A stretch of 64,000 nucleotides of DNA from Theobroma cacao. Lineage: Eukaryota; Streptophyta; Magnoliopsida; Malvales; Malvaceae. The translations under genes were made by a program, and so were the position numbers. The DNA lies in the NCBI RefSeq assembly GCF_000208745.1, contig NC_030858.1, positions 10,108,203 to 10,172,202 of the forward strand. The letters are read 5' to 3'. Under the pieces are notes generated by a model, which had not been told where the DNA came from, did no database searches, and saw nothing but the letters and a program-made list of their open reading frames with translations. Below are positions 1 to 12,000 of the stretch, in pieces (the stretch's first letter is position 1; every line of letters begins with the position of its first letter).

Positions 1-486
1 TTTTGAGAAAATGAGTGCATCATGATTTCGATAAACATTCCTTATGGTATGCTTGTTCCCTTCTTGTTCACTCACTGAGTTTATGCTCACCATTTTCAAC
101 TTCATATTTTTAGATTAAGAGACAGTCGGTAACTAGGACGAGGTGTCCTCGTGGACTTGTATCCATCTTTTGGTAGGTGTCTTGGCATTCAGTAGTTGTA
201 CATTCATCCGAGTCTCTCCGCTGGATATCGAGTCTCCTTTTGTTATGTATAGACGAACCTAATGTGAATTATTAAGATACACGTGTAGACAGTGTATATA
301 CACATGTTTGGTATGCTAGTATGAAGTGGCAATGCTTAATATTATTTTGATTCTAAGTTATGATATATGACTTAGCAGTTTATGATGGAATGATGAACAT
401 ATCAGATTAATAGGCTTGCTTGGGCTTAGTGGACTACGTCCATTGGGCCCATGCACCGGTCATGGCTAGGAATTTGGGTCGTGACA
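1..486 (+). mobile_element. Ty3/gypsy LTR, 3' end (5' part outside window)
   Basis: The segment ends in GGGTCGTGACA at 486, with the CA expected of an LTR end. Its sequence is the reverse complement of about the first 480 bp of the solo LTR at 44665-47184, and it also matches the solo LTR at 23768-26790. What follows 486 is not a primer-binding site, so this is a solo LTR or a 3' LTR, not a 5' LTR. The rest lies to the left of the window. Confidence 0.8.
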
Positions 487-799
487 TTTTCTTCGCAAGG
501 TCAACCTTCTATGCACCGAGGTCAACTTCTTAGGTCTAAATTTACGAAAATTGTTCTTGTTAAGGCCTAATTCCATTTTAATTCCCTTCCACAACCTCCA
601 TAACCTTTAGTTGGGAATTCTTAAGGATGAAATTAAGGTTCTTTGGCTAGTTTTTACATTTCCTAAGCTCACCAAGTTAATTGTCTAATTTATCCAAGCA
701 ACAGAAACTACGAGTTTCACATTCTCTCTTCCTTAGGAAAATTCATTCTCAAATTTAGACAAATGTAATACCCCTTAGTTCTCAAATAAGTATAAGGGC
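487..799. other. No recognisable feature
   Basis: About 310 bp of AT-rich sequence between two LTR fragments. I see no open frame, no RNA gene and no clear repeat here. A TGTAATACCCC string near 764 could be the start of another decayed LTR, but nothing after it confirms that. Confidence 0.4.
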
Positions 800-1489
800 T
801 CAATTGGATGATGTTTTATTTGAATATTATGAACTAACTTGTTTTTCTAAGATTGTGCTGGAATTCAACATATAGTCTGAATCTTAGTTTCTCTTTTATT
901 TATTATGAATGAATATAGTTTTGCTTATTCAAATTTGTTCTTAATGGCTTTAATTGATTGGCTAACAATTAATTGATATGTGAATCTAATTAAGACTAGA
1001 TAGAAAGATTTTAGATTAGACTAAGATTTGTATAGTGAATGTTCACGTCACTTAGGTTTTTGATTCGCGATTAGGTTAGACATACGCCAATTGCCATACA
1101 AAGCCAAAATAAAATACTAGCTTAATGAACCTTTTTTAATTGATTACTATAGACATAGCTTTGGATTCTAGGTTAATAAAACCACCCATGAATGTAAATA
1201 ATAAGAGAAGCTAGTGTCAGATGAATTCTTGAATGAACCCATAATCCTAGGTTTTAATCTATTGCCTCTCTCTAGTGAATTTTAAGTTTTTGTTAATTAA
1301 TTTAGTGTTTGCTTGAATTTAGTTTTAGTTAGTTTTCTAAAAAAATTTAGTTATTTGAATAAGATTAGTTTGTCATAATTTTAGTACTTAGTGAAGATTT
1401 AGGAACAAATCTTTGTGGGATACGATTATAGACTTGTTATCTATATTACTTGTTTGATACGTATACTTACGTGTGCAAAATTGACAACA
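800..1489 (+). mobile_element. Athila-type LTR fragment (3' part)
   Basis: About 690 bp match the 3' part of the Athila LTRs at 32619-34310 and 42008-43686. Shared landmarks are the phrase around 'attatgaactaa', the 'ttcgcgattaggttagacatacgcc' region and the terminal stretch ending in GACAACA at 1489. The 5' half is missing, so no target duplication can be tested. It points opposite to the Athila-like coding remnant that starts right after it, so the two do not belong to one intact element. Confidence 0.75.
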
Positions 1490-1514
1490 CTTTTTTATAA
1501 TCAAGAGCTTGACT

Positions 1515-2215
1515 ATGGCACCCTTTTTTTGCACAGCTTCATCCTTGAATAAGGCTTGAGGTGTAGTCCATTAACCATGAATGCACTAGTATCCTTACAA
1601 TCAATCTCTATTATACCACAAGGATAGACCTTAACCATTTTGAAAGGACCCAACCATTTTTATTTGCATTTCCATGGAAAAAGCTTGAAGCATGAATTAG
1701 AAGGTAACACTTGTTGTCTAACCTCAAAACTTTTTGTTGTAGGATATTCCTTGTCTCCTTAGCCAACTCATCAACTGAATCCATTCTATAGCAACTATCT
1801 ATATAGGGAGGATACTTAGTTGTATTGAATATATTAAGCCTTACTTCTTCCTTTACAATTTTGAAAGTTATCTTGCCATTCTTCACATCTATGATTGCTC
1901 CTACTATACCTACGAATGGTCATCCAAAAATAAAAGGAATTTCAACATCTTCTTCCATCTCAAACATAATAAAGTCTACAGAAATGTAAAGCTTCCCAAT
2001 TTTCATAAAAACATCCTTTATAATCCTTATGGGGTACTTTATTGATCTGTTTCTTAATTGCAAGGTAACTATAGTAAGTTGTATCTCTTTAAGTTCAAGT
2101 TTTTTGCCAATAGATAGGCATAAGTGAAACACTAGTACCCAAATCACACAAAGCTTTAGAAAACTCAACTTTATTAATAGTACAAGGAATAGAAAAACTC
2201 CCTAGATCCTTAAGC
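1515..2215 (-). pseudogene. Athila-type protease joined to integrase C-terminus (internal deletion)
   Basis: Reading on the minus strand, 2168 to 1920 gives an Athila-type aspartic protease region with the LGLKEIQ-like and TLQLxxRSIKYP-like segments, followed after a stop by the KNGKITFK and YPxYIDSCYRxDSVDELAKET segments (to about 1750). The sequence then jumps to the last part of a gypsy integrase: W-x-GPFKMVKVYPCG and VNGxxLKPY between about 1690 and 1530. Reverse transcriptase, RNase H and the integrase core are therefore missing. The usual polyprotein would have about 3 kb between these two points. Stops and frame changes show it is dead. It runs directly into the Athila LTR fragment that ends at 1489. 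Confidence 0.7.
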
Positions 2216-2499
2216 TTTGGTGGAAGCTTATTTTGGATTATAGCACTACACTTCTCAGTAAATGCAATTGTCTAAAAATCTTTCAATTTCCTTGTTTTGG
2301 ACATGATCTCTTTAAGGCACTTTGCAGAAGAAGGTATTTGTGCCAAAGCATCTACGAAAGGAATGTTGATGTGAAGTTGTTGAAAACATTCAAAAAATTT
2401 TCAAATTACTTATCTATTTTCTTTTGTTTCAATGCTTGAGGAAAGGAATGAGAGGCACATCTAGCTTGACTTATGGTGGTGTGGATACTTCCTTCCTTT

Positions 2500-3620
2500 G
2501 CTAAACTCTATTAACTTGAACTTGATTGTTAGTAGTATCCTCTTGATTAACTCTATCTCTACCATCTACCACTTCTTTGCCTTTTACCTCATCATACTAC
2601 TTACCACTCCTCAAAGTAATTGCATTGCATTGCTCATTTCCCTCTCTTCTAGTATTAGTTTCAATGTCACTTGGTAGAGCTCCTTGAGGTTAGTCGTTGA
2701 TGGCATTGGCAAGCTAACCTATTTGCGTCTTTAGAGTCTGAAGTGGTGCCACTTGACTTTGAATGATGACATCAGTCTTTGCCATGTATTGCATGATTAA
2801 CTTTTCCATAGATGGCTTTTTCTAAGGCATAAGAGTTCTAACTTGAGGCAAAAATCTAGGAGGAAAGTTTGGCTTAGGTGTTGATGAAGATTCTTAATTA
2901 TTGCTCCAAGAGAAATTAGGATGATTTCTCCAACCAGGATTACAATTGTTGGAATACAGATAATTCTGCTATGTACTAAAATTTCTAACAAATTGTACAA
3001 GTTTAGCATTAATAGGACACTAATCATTGGAATGCCTATCTCCACATAACTTACATGTCACAAAAGGACTTTACACAGCATGGACACTAGTGTATCAATT
3101 TTCTTAGTTAGAGCAATCAAAGCATTAATTGCATCAAGCTAATGAATACTAGGAACTTTTCTTGAACCTAATCTCTCGAATGGCCATTGATAATTGCTGG
3201 AAGCCATCTTTTCTAACAAGTCATAAGCCTCATCAATAGATTTACCCATCAATGCCTGTCCTGCTGCAGCATCAATGGTGGTTTTAATTGGTCATAGCAA
3301 ACCATCAGAAAGTATGTATTTGAAGCCATTTAAGTAACCCATGGTGAAGACATCTTCTAGGTAAATCCTTATACTTTTTCCCAAGCCTCATACAATGATT
3401 TCGAGTCCAATTGCATAAAGAAGGTGATATTATTTCACATTTTTGCTATCTTAGATAATGGAAAGAACTTAGCCAAGAATTTATGAGCCTAATCATCCCA
3501 AAATACTAATGGACTTAGCTAGAAGCAAATTCAACCAACTCTTTACCTTGTCTATTATGGAATACGGAGCCCAAGGTCTTATCTTGTCTTCACTTTTCCA
3601 CTACACTCCTTCAACTTGTG
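2500..3620 (-). pseudogene. Athila-type gag remnant
   Basis: Minus-strand translation, across several frames and stops, shows the hallmarks of the Athila capsid region. These are a W-L-N-x-L motif near 3560, 'ESLYEAWExYKD'-like and 'TTIDAAAGxALMxKSIDEAYxLLEKMASxNYQWP'-like segments at about 3400-3200, and 'ALIALTKKIDTL' near 3110. An NQGWRNHPNFSWSN-like stretch follows at 2900, and a Q-rich linker (QSQVAPLQTLKTQIGxLANAI) at 2750-2700. The protein would form the capsid of the retrotransposon particle. It belongs with the protease remnant to its left. No start codon can be fixed because the N-terminal part is decayed; 3660-3745 looks like Athila leader or LTR sequence in reverse. Confidence 0.72.
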
Positions 3621-3745
3621 ATGCAATTTTTTCCTTTTTACAAGATGAATTGGCAAAGTAGTAGGCATGAAAGTTGTAGCCCTATCTCTTAGCTTTCCAT
3701 TGGCTTAAGAATCATGTCAATTAGACATCTAGAATGAGTGTTATG

Positions 3746-5059
3746 CTCAAAATCTAAAACATATGCAGGAAAAGCATGGACCTTTTATGCATTCTTTTTT
3801 AACAAATGAAGCCCTTTCATTTACACACCTACAAAAGCAGTAAACTAACTCAAGAATAACTAAACTAAAAGAAACTTATCATCAAACTAAAATAAAATGA
3901 CTTAAATTAAATCAACCCAACAAGATTTGCTAAACTAAAACAATAAAAAAAAACCTAATTTTTAAACTAAATTTCAAGAACTTAGCCAATTTAATTATCA
4001 AAATGTAACAAAAATAACTCTATTACATAGAGTTGTCACTTGAATTTATCAAATTCTTGCCATGTTAAAGATTTGGGAAATTTATTTCCAATTCTTGGTT
4101 CCCATCAAAATAATGCATTGCCACATTAAAGCTCATGCTTTGTTTTAATTCTTGGTTTTGCTTGATATTTTGAATTGCTATGTTAATCTTGCTTCTTTTG
4201 CCTTGCAAAGTTAATTGCATTTGTTCTTAACTTGCCATGTTAAGCTTGATCCTTTCACCATGCAGGGCCTATTACATTTGTTCTTTATTTGATATCTTGA
4301 CTTGCCATGTTAACCTTGATCCTTTTGCTGCAATTGTTTTTTGGTTAATGATGCAACTTTTTGGTTTCTTTGCTTGTAGCCTTTGCTATATTTTTCCTTT
4401 GATTTTATTTTCTGTTGCATTTTTTTTTGGAAATCTCTCCTTGATTTCTTCTTTGCTGCAATTTTCTTCTTGATTTCTTTCTTTTATATGCTTTCATTCT
4501 TCATCTTCCATGGTGCAAGATGGATTGCAGAAAATTTTTAGAACTATCTTGATTTTGACTAGCTTTTGTCTTGATTTAATTCACCAACTTATCTTGCTCA
4601 TTTGATCCTCATATTTTACACATGATTTATAACCATGTTGGCTAGACTTGGTAAAATTTTGAGACTAATTGAAGCTAATTTGATGGGCAAAACATAGAGT
4701 CAAAATTGAAGAGGTGAGATGTAAAAAATCATTCTTGGAATTCTAGCAACTTTTGTCTTTTAATTCAACAATTTATCCTCATCAACTAGATAGCTTCATC
4801 ATTGTAAAAATTTGAATCATCTTTGATCCAAGAGACTTTTCTCTTTTCTTTTTTGGGTTGGTTTTAACTAGACTTGGCAATGAGCCCAAGCTGCCTATGT
4901 ACCTTTAAATATGAAGGATCAAGGCATAATGTAGTTCAAATTTTTTTTTTGCCTTAACTTTTGCCTAAGTCATTCTTTTAAGGATTTTCAACTTAATGAG
5001 CTTTTTTTTTTAAGGTAGTTGAGGCTCTTACTAAGGAGCAATTGATCTTCAAGTGTAGT
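3746..5059. other. Non-coding AT-rich stretch with short local repeats
   Basis: No credible gene. Between about 4080 and 4340 there are three or four diverged copies of an approximately 85-bp unit containing 'cttgccatgttaa(c/g)cttgatcctttt' and 'gcatttgttctt'. On the minus strand the stretch lies downstream of the gypsy gag remnant at 5060-5831, so it may be untranslated or internal sequence of that element. Long T runs sit at 4420, 4940 and 5000. Confidence 0.45.
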
Positions 5060-5831
5060 AACACTTCAAGACATTTTTTTCTTTGCATTGACTTCTTGAT
5101 GAGTACCTAAGATCCATCTTTCATCATCTTGAACCTCATTTGTGTGGTCATAAGTATGGCCCCCATTTTCTTCAAGATTGATTACTTCTTTTGGATTTGG
5201 GATTGACGTGATGGAGTCAAAAAATCCAAATTTTATAGTTGTACTCAACATATTAGGTTGAGAAACCATTACTGATATCAAATTTGATGACACAGCTTCT
5301 TCCTCAAATTTAATTTTCCCATCATTGTAAAGCCCCAAGATTTTGTTTTTTAAGACAACATTTTTTTGTAAGGTGGCTAATCAAGCGATGGTATTTGCAA
5401 TAGTTGAGATCATTTACTCTATTTGCTTCTTCAGGTAACTTTATATTTGACAACTGAATGAGCTTAGCCTTCAAAACTCTTCCAACATGTCTGAAACATC
5501 TGAATCAAGGAAAGGATATTGCTTATCTTGTCTTTCCTTCAAAGCGGTTTTATTTTTACCTTTATTTTAGAGGGAACCCTTTACTTTTTTAGATTTCTTT
5601 GAATTGATCAACATCTTGAGGCCCTTGGTGTTTACAATCATAGATTGTTCATTTTCACACATATCAGACAACATTTTGCCCACTTTATGAATGTCATGAT
5701 TTTCCTCGCCTTTATTTGGCTCTTAGACACAAAGTACGTGATTTTTAAAAATAAACAATAAGCATGCTTATCTCTATGTTATTTGCACAAGTAGCTAACT
5801 TTTTAAAGGTCTTAGGCTTAATGCCTTGAAG
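5060..5831 (-). pseudogene. Ty3/gypsy gag remnant with CxxH zinc-knuckle variant
   Basis: Minus-strand translation gives the segments KERQDKQYPFLDSDVSDMLEE (5540-5480), Y-C-K-Y-H-R-L-I-S-H-P-T-x-K-C (about 5400-5355, in a shifted frame), LYNDGKIKFEEEAVSSNL (5335-5280) and a W-I-L-G-T-H motif near 5100. This order is familiar from a group of plant Ty3/gypsy Gag proteins in which the nucleic-acid-binding knuckle reads CxYH...HPxxxC and is followed by a 'WTLVTHR' motif. Stops and at least one frameshift break it. The right boundary is where the inverted-repeat element begins. Assignment to a named lineage is not possible from this fragment. Confidence 0.6.
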
Positions 5832-8399
5832 TGTCACATCCCATTTCCTGAAGGGATCATGATTGGTGCATGGACCCAGACGAGCATAACTCGCAAGGCC
5901 CAAGCAAGCCTCTTACCATAACCTCATTAAACAATTCCTCATTTACATGCGGAATCATCTTATAACATCCATTTACACATGAAACCATCAAGCATGCATT
6001 CATAAAACTCATTGTACAATTAAAGAACTTCTCAACTTAATTGTACAAGCACAAGCATTTGGTATACATATATATCTAAAAAGTTCCACTATCATAAAGC
6101 AAATAAACATTAGCTGTCAACAACACCCTCAGGTGTCCATGTAGGCTCTCGAGCCATCATCATAATCTCATACATAACATTATCAATATAGAATGCCCAA
6201 CATGGCAACATTAACATAAACATATTCATAATTTATAAAGACAAACATAAAGTAAAAAACCAACCCTCTAGGCGTTAAGTGGCTGTTAGACACTTACCAA
6301 AGAATGAAAATTGGACACTGGTATCCACAACACTGGCTGTTATCAAACGTTATCACTGATCTGCAACAAAATAAATGGAAAAAATAATGTGTGAGTCACA
6401 AAGACTCTGTGAGTGGACACGGGAAGGGGACAAGCCAAGGGATAAGAGTATTTCGTAAACATGCACTTGTAATCTCATGTCTTACATAAATAGTTTAATC
6501 ATAGAATTCATAAAACATGTTATTTGAACACATTTGAATAGCATTCGCATGAAAACATGTCAATATAGACCTTTGGGAATCCTTTACCTTTAAAATTCAC
6601 ATCAAATTCAATCAAACAACCTATTTTGCACCAAACTATCGATACATTCTTGAATGTATCGATATTTTCATACATCTATTGATACATTAGTAAAATGTAT
6701 AAACACATTTCACACAGAAAGCCTCCTAAAGCATTCTGTTTAGAATGTATCAATACTTTGAGCCCAGAACCCAAATTTCTAGACAAAATCCTCCATTTTA
6801 ACCATTCCTTAAGTTCCTTTACCTCTTGAGACTTTTTGTAAGGCTCATTCTTCTTCACTAAGCACATTGTCATGTAAACATAGAGTAGAAATCATGAACA
6901 ATGCTCAAATTACATTAAAATGCAACATGTTCTAAACATAATAATTATGATGTATATTCCATATACTACATGAGGTGATTGAGAAAACATGATGAATACC
7001 ATGGGATTATGTATATGATGTATTTTCCATATACCTTATGAAATGAGTAAGCTGGTATGTGAAGGACATTCCACATGCCTAATGCTACGAGTGTGAGAAC
7101 TTTATGAGTGCAATTAACTCCACTCTCATAGGGTGCAAGTGATGACTTCACTGCTATGATATATCATAAACATCTAAGGTGCAATGGGACTGTACATTGT
7201 GGGCCCAAGGCTAATGAGCGACATACCATCACAAAGTATGATTTTAATGTTAACGGAATGATCATAATTACTATATTATAGCATGTGCATACTAATGTTG
7301 TTTGAGCATTGCTCATGATTTGTACTCTATGTTGACATGAAAATGTGCTTAGTGAAAAAAATTGAGCCTTAGAGAAAGTCTCAAGAGGTAAGGGAACTTA
7401 AGGAATGGTAAAAATGTATGATTTTACCTATAAAATTGAGTTCTCGATTGAAAGTATCGATGCATTCCAAACAGAATGCTTTAAGAGGCTTTCTGTGTTG
7501 AAGGTATCGATACATTTTACTAATATATTGATATATGTATGAAAATATTAATACATTCAAGAATTTATCGATAGTTTTGGTGTAGAATAGGTTGTTTGAT
7601 TGAATTTGATGAAAATTTCAAAGGTAAAGGATTCCCAAATGTCTATATTTACATGTTTTTATACGAATGCTATTCAAATATGTTCAAATAACATGTTTTA
7701 TAATTCTATGATTAAATTTTTTATGTAAGACATGAGATTACAAGTGCATGTTTATGAAATACTCTTATCCCCTAGCTTGTCCCCTTCCCACTTCCACTCA
7801 TGGAGTCTTTGTGACTCACATTATTTTACCCATTTATTTTGTTGCAAATCAGTGATAGCATTTGATAACAGCCAGTGTCGTGGATGCCAGTGTCCAATCT
7901 TCATTCTTTGTTAGGTGTCTGGCAACCACTTGATGCCTAAAGGGTCGATCACATTCCGCTGACGAGTCAGTCTTTACTTTATGTTATGTTTAGAGACTAT
8001 GAACATGTTTATGTTGATATTGCCAATGTTTGGGCATCTTATATGAATAATGTTATGTATGAGATCATGATGATGGCTCGAGAGCCTATACGGACACACA
8101 AGGGTGCTGATGATATTTAACATTTATGTTATCATGCACTATGACAGTGGAACGTATTGATACACATAGATGTATTAAGTTGAGCTTACACAATTAAGTC
8201 GAGAAGTTCTTTTGTTGTGTAATAAGTTTTAAGAATGTATGTATTACGATTATGTATGTTAATGGATGTGATATAATGTTTCCGCATGTGATGATGAATG
8301 TTTGATGACATTATGATAAAAGGCTTGCTTGGGCTAACGAGTTATGTTTGCTTAGGTCCATGCGCGGGTCACAATACCCCCAAGAAATGGGACGTGATA
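5832..8399. repeat. Large inverted repeat: two head-to-head LTR-like arms
   Basis: The left end reads TGTCACATCCCATTTC and the right end GAAATGGGACGTGATA, its near-perfect reverse complement. Inward matching continues for about 1.1 kb per arm (5832 to about 6950 and about 7256 to 8399). Paired landmarks are GGCTCTCGAGCCATCATCATAA at 6145 with its complement at 8065, and AGAAAGCCTC at 6716 with GAGGCTTTCT at 7484. About 300 bp separates the arms and contains two copies of a roughly 63-bp unit ('gatgtatwttccatata'). Each arm contains a block of TATCGATACATTC-type words. The outer ends look like LTR 3' ends, so these are probably two LTR copies in opposite orientation. No target duplication is visible. 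A transcript could fold into a long hairpin. Confidence 0.8.
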
Positions 8400-8749
8400 G
8401 CGTTCTATTCATTCAATCAAAATTTACACGGGCTTTAAGGGATAACATAGGATGGCTCAAGAAACAGCCCTTTTGATTTTTCTTTTACTATGTAAAACAA
8501 TGGTGATAACTTGGATACACTCCAATCTAGACATAACCCAAAAACCTAGGTGACAAGCATCCTAAGAACTAAACCCGATCCATTCTATACCATATACTAT
8601 CATTGATGTTTATACAAAACAAAATAACACAAAACTTGCCAATCTGTTCCACCCTTAGGGAGGGTGCCACCTATGTCATAATCCTTAAAACCCAACGATT
8701 CCCCCTTTCATCAACTTGCTATTTGATGATTTTTTTTTGAACATTATCT

Positions 8750-10497
8750 CCTCACAAAAGGATTTCTAAGTGGGCTTGCTGCCTATTAACCCCATTTTTT
8801 ACTAACCTATCCAACATTCCATTTACTTCCCTCAATGTATGGACTATTTACGAGTTGTTCAACTACGTTTTCTAGCTTTCAATATGCAAGATAACCTTCC
8901 TAAGTTCCCATGGAGCTTCATCCAGATTTTGCCCTTATTTAACAACATTAATGGAACCATTCTCCACAATGAGACTGCGAGACTTCGTCCATTTTAAGGT
9001 TGCAAAGATCAAGAAAGCTTCTCTCATTGCCATTAATTTTGCTAAGTTAGAGTCTCTCACTCCAATTGCTTTTGAGAATAAGACCTTAGTGTAACCAAGC
9101 TCATCTTAGCACTTTTCCAATACCTAATTTGCTTGGGTTACCTTTGGTCACTACATTTACTTTAAATTTCAACTACTTTTTTGAAGGCCTATTCCAACCT
9201 TCCTGTATGGAGCCATCCTTTTGGAGACAACCGTTGTTTGAGGCTTTCTAAACACATTAGTAAGTAGTATGTTTTCCTTTGGTCATTTCGCTTTCACGCA
9301 CTATGTTATTCTCAATTTGATAATATTACAAAATTGTAATTTATCCTAGATTTTTCCTTCAAGCACCATTGTATTTTGAAATAACCACAAAAACCATATA
9401 ATTCCAAAATAAGCCATAGACCATACATGCTCACTAGCCTTTGGGATAGTAGTGTCATTCCATGCCCTCAGGAATTGAATGGTATTTTTCAAGGGCTACC
9501 TAAGTTATGCCCTAAGTAATACAACAACATAGCTAGATAATCTATCCTTCATTGCATGAAAAAAACAAAATGGTTGATTATTTCTTTCTCTTTGTTACAT
9601 AATAGGCAAGAGGTCACTGATCCAGTCAACACCCCTATCTTATACAACATTTTTCCACTACTACTCTTCCTTTGCTTACTTGCCAACAAAATACTTTTAG
9701 TTTGAATGGAGCTAGGATAATCCATATGAGTTTTTAGAAATTTGATTTGGCATTATTCCTCTAATAATGAGACTTGTAGAAGGATCTCACTATTTTAGCA
9801 CCATTCATAGTTCCCTTCTAGGTATTAGCTTGTAAGTTTTTTCCAAGGAAAGAACTCCCAGCTATTTGTATCAAGCTATTCCACTAGGTTATCTCTTAAT
9901 CAAAAAGGCTCCTCCTCAACTTAATGCTCTGTTTCCACATGTTTCCCTCTTGTATACTGAACTCTTCATTTGTACCCTTTTTATTTATCATGAGTGCAAA
10001 CATTCTAAGGAAAGTTGTCCTAAGAATGACTCATTTTACCCATTTGTCTTGCTAGAAATAAATGTTTTGTCATTCATTACCTTGAAGCCCACACCTTTGG
10101 TCATAATATGATAGAAAACATTATTTGAGCTTAGTTCATTGACAACGGTTTTCCATAGTGTCGATATCTTCCTCCCATTTCCACCGAGGGGTGGCAATCT
10201 TTTTGGGTTAGCATCATTTTTGTCAACTAGTACTATCCTCAATAAGTTGTCGTGCTCATTTTCATATCTCCATAATTTCTTATTCATTAGTGCTCTATTT
10301 TCCAATTGTGGGTTGACAATCTCAAGTCCTCCAAACTCTCATGGCTTACACATAGTCCTTCAATCAACACAATGCTGCCTCTTTCCTTTTAAAGTCCCAT
10401 GCAGCAAGAAATATCTTTGAATTTTATCCAAAGCTTCACTCAATCCTGCCAAAATATGAAATAGTGACATAAAACAAGTATGCAAATTGGTTAGTAC
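8750..10497 (-). pseudogene. LINE ORF2 C-terminal part: thumb, zinc-finger region and RNase H
   Basis: The region 10305-10036 reads ENRALMNKKLWRYENEHDNL on the minus strand, matching the 'NRALLxKWLWRF' block found after the palm of plant LINE reverse transcriptases. Further on, 9080-8880 reads IGVRDSNLAKLMAMREAF and SLIVENGSINVV, which fit an RVT_3-type RNase H domain (the E in the 'DSNxAELxAxxEAL' block is replaced here). Several frameshifts and stops separate the blocks. The protein would copy LINE RNA at the target site. It continues from the 12000-13300 segment on the other side of the solo LTR. Confidence 0.65.
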
Positions 10498-11995
10498 TGA
10501 TAACTCTATGATATAGAGTTATTTGGGCTTAATTTTGATAATAATTTGGCTAGGTTTTTGTAGTAATGCATAGAAATTAGTAGGTTTTATTTAATTATTT
10601 TAAATTAGTTATTTTAGGTGAGTCAATCTAATCATGGTTAATTTTATACTTAATTTGGTGTTAATATGGTTAAGATAGGTTTTTATTGATTTAATTGTGC
10701 TTTTGTAGGTGTTTGAAAAAAGAATTTTAGTAGACGAAGGAGAGCAATTTCAAGGTGCAAACTTCCACTGCATATGCTTCGATATTTTGGCCATAACTTT
10801 CTCTACAAAGCTCCAAATGAAGCGATTCTTGAACCATTTGAAAGATAAGAGAAAAATCTATAACTTTCGTATTTACTCAGTTCTGTCTAGAAGATGGTCA
10901 AAAATCTTGTCAAAGTTGACACACAGCAGCTATCCTTGAGCAATTACGATTTCTGTTAATTAATTTGGCAAAGCTACGACTTACATAGTCTGATGATGAC
11001 ATTCCAACTGAAATTGACTTCTTTCTTCACCCAACTTGGCCTAACTTCAAAGCCTATAAAAACAACCTTCTAGAGGACTAAAAAGAGGAAGAAACACCAT
11101 ATTGACATTTGAGAGTCAAGCCACAGAGTCATTGAAGCTAAGAAGAATTTACAGGATTCAAGGAGATTTGGAAATCAAGAACACAATTCTTGAGTTTTTC
11201 TATATTTTCTTGGTTTTGTTTTTAATGTTTAGATTTTATTCAATGATAATGTGTGACTTGATGGGGAACTAAATTTTTAATCTAAAATTATGATTGAACT
11301 CAATATGTAGTTTGAATTATTTATCTCTCTTTTACTTATGTTTAATAGATTTAAGTTGTTTATTTTATTCTGTTCTTAATGCTTCTAATTGCCTGATCAC
11401 CAATTAGATTGAATTGGAAACCTAGGTTAAACCTTGACGAAGGAGATTTAGGTAGACCTTGAATAAAATAACGTATGATCAAATACACTTAGTTGATTAG
11501 GTGGTTTAATTTGCATATAGGGTAGACATACACCTATAAGCCATACGTAGTTAGGATTAAAGCACAAACTTAATGAATCTTTCTTCAATACAATTTGCAT
11601 AGACATATAGTAAATTAATTGAGAGAGATAATTTTTTAAGAAATTTGACAGACTTGTAAATGATTTAGGACTCTAGGTTAACAACTTGATACATTAAACT
11701 GAGTTAAGAGAGAGAGAGATAATAATTAGATGAAGTATTGAGGGATATCATAATCTTAGGTCCGGTAGTCATTTACATTTAATAAAGTAAAATTTGCTGA
11801 TATATTAGTTTTAGTTTTTAGTTTATTAATTTAAATTTTTCTTTATAATTTTAATTGTTTAGATAAAATTAAGGTGTGTTAACTTTAGTAGTTAACAATA
11901 AGGATTAATTCATTTCTCTGTGGGATCGACACTCTAGTCATCTCTATATTATCTTTGCGATACGTACACTTGCGTGAGTAGAAAATTGAACAACA
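10498..11995 (+). mobile_element. Solo Athila-type LTR (TSD AGTAC)
   Basis: Starts TGATAACTCTATGATATAGAG at 10498 and ends GAACAACA at 11995, the same termini as the Athila LTRs at 32619 and 47405. It is flanked by a perfect 5-bp duplication AGTAC (10493-10497 and 11996-12000). No internal sequence is present, so unequal recombination between two LTRs has removed it. It interrupts the LINE between the 'GRITLMKLV' block and the next LINE block. The central section with the 'attcgcgattagggtagacatacgcc'-like phrase is conserved at 11500-11560. Its sequence differs more from the 32619 copy than that copy's two LTRs differ from each other, so it is probably another subfamily. Confidence 0.9.
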
Positions 11996-12000
11996 AGTAC

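Noticed and set aside
800..3620. One Athila element comprising the LTR at 800-1489 and the gag-protease remnant
   Set aside because: The LTR points to the plus strand and the genes to the minus strand, so they come from different insertions or a rearrangement.
4237..4473. 78-codon hydrophobic frame that could be a membrane peptide
   Set aside because: It is produced by T-rich, locally repeated non-coding sequence with no start context or homologue I recognise.
5832..8399. A single ordinary LTR retrotransposon with two LTRs
   Set aside because: The two arms are inverted, not direct, and there is no primer site, coding region or target duplication.
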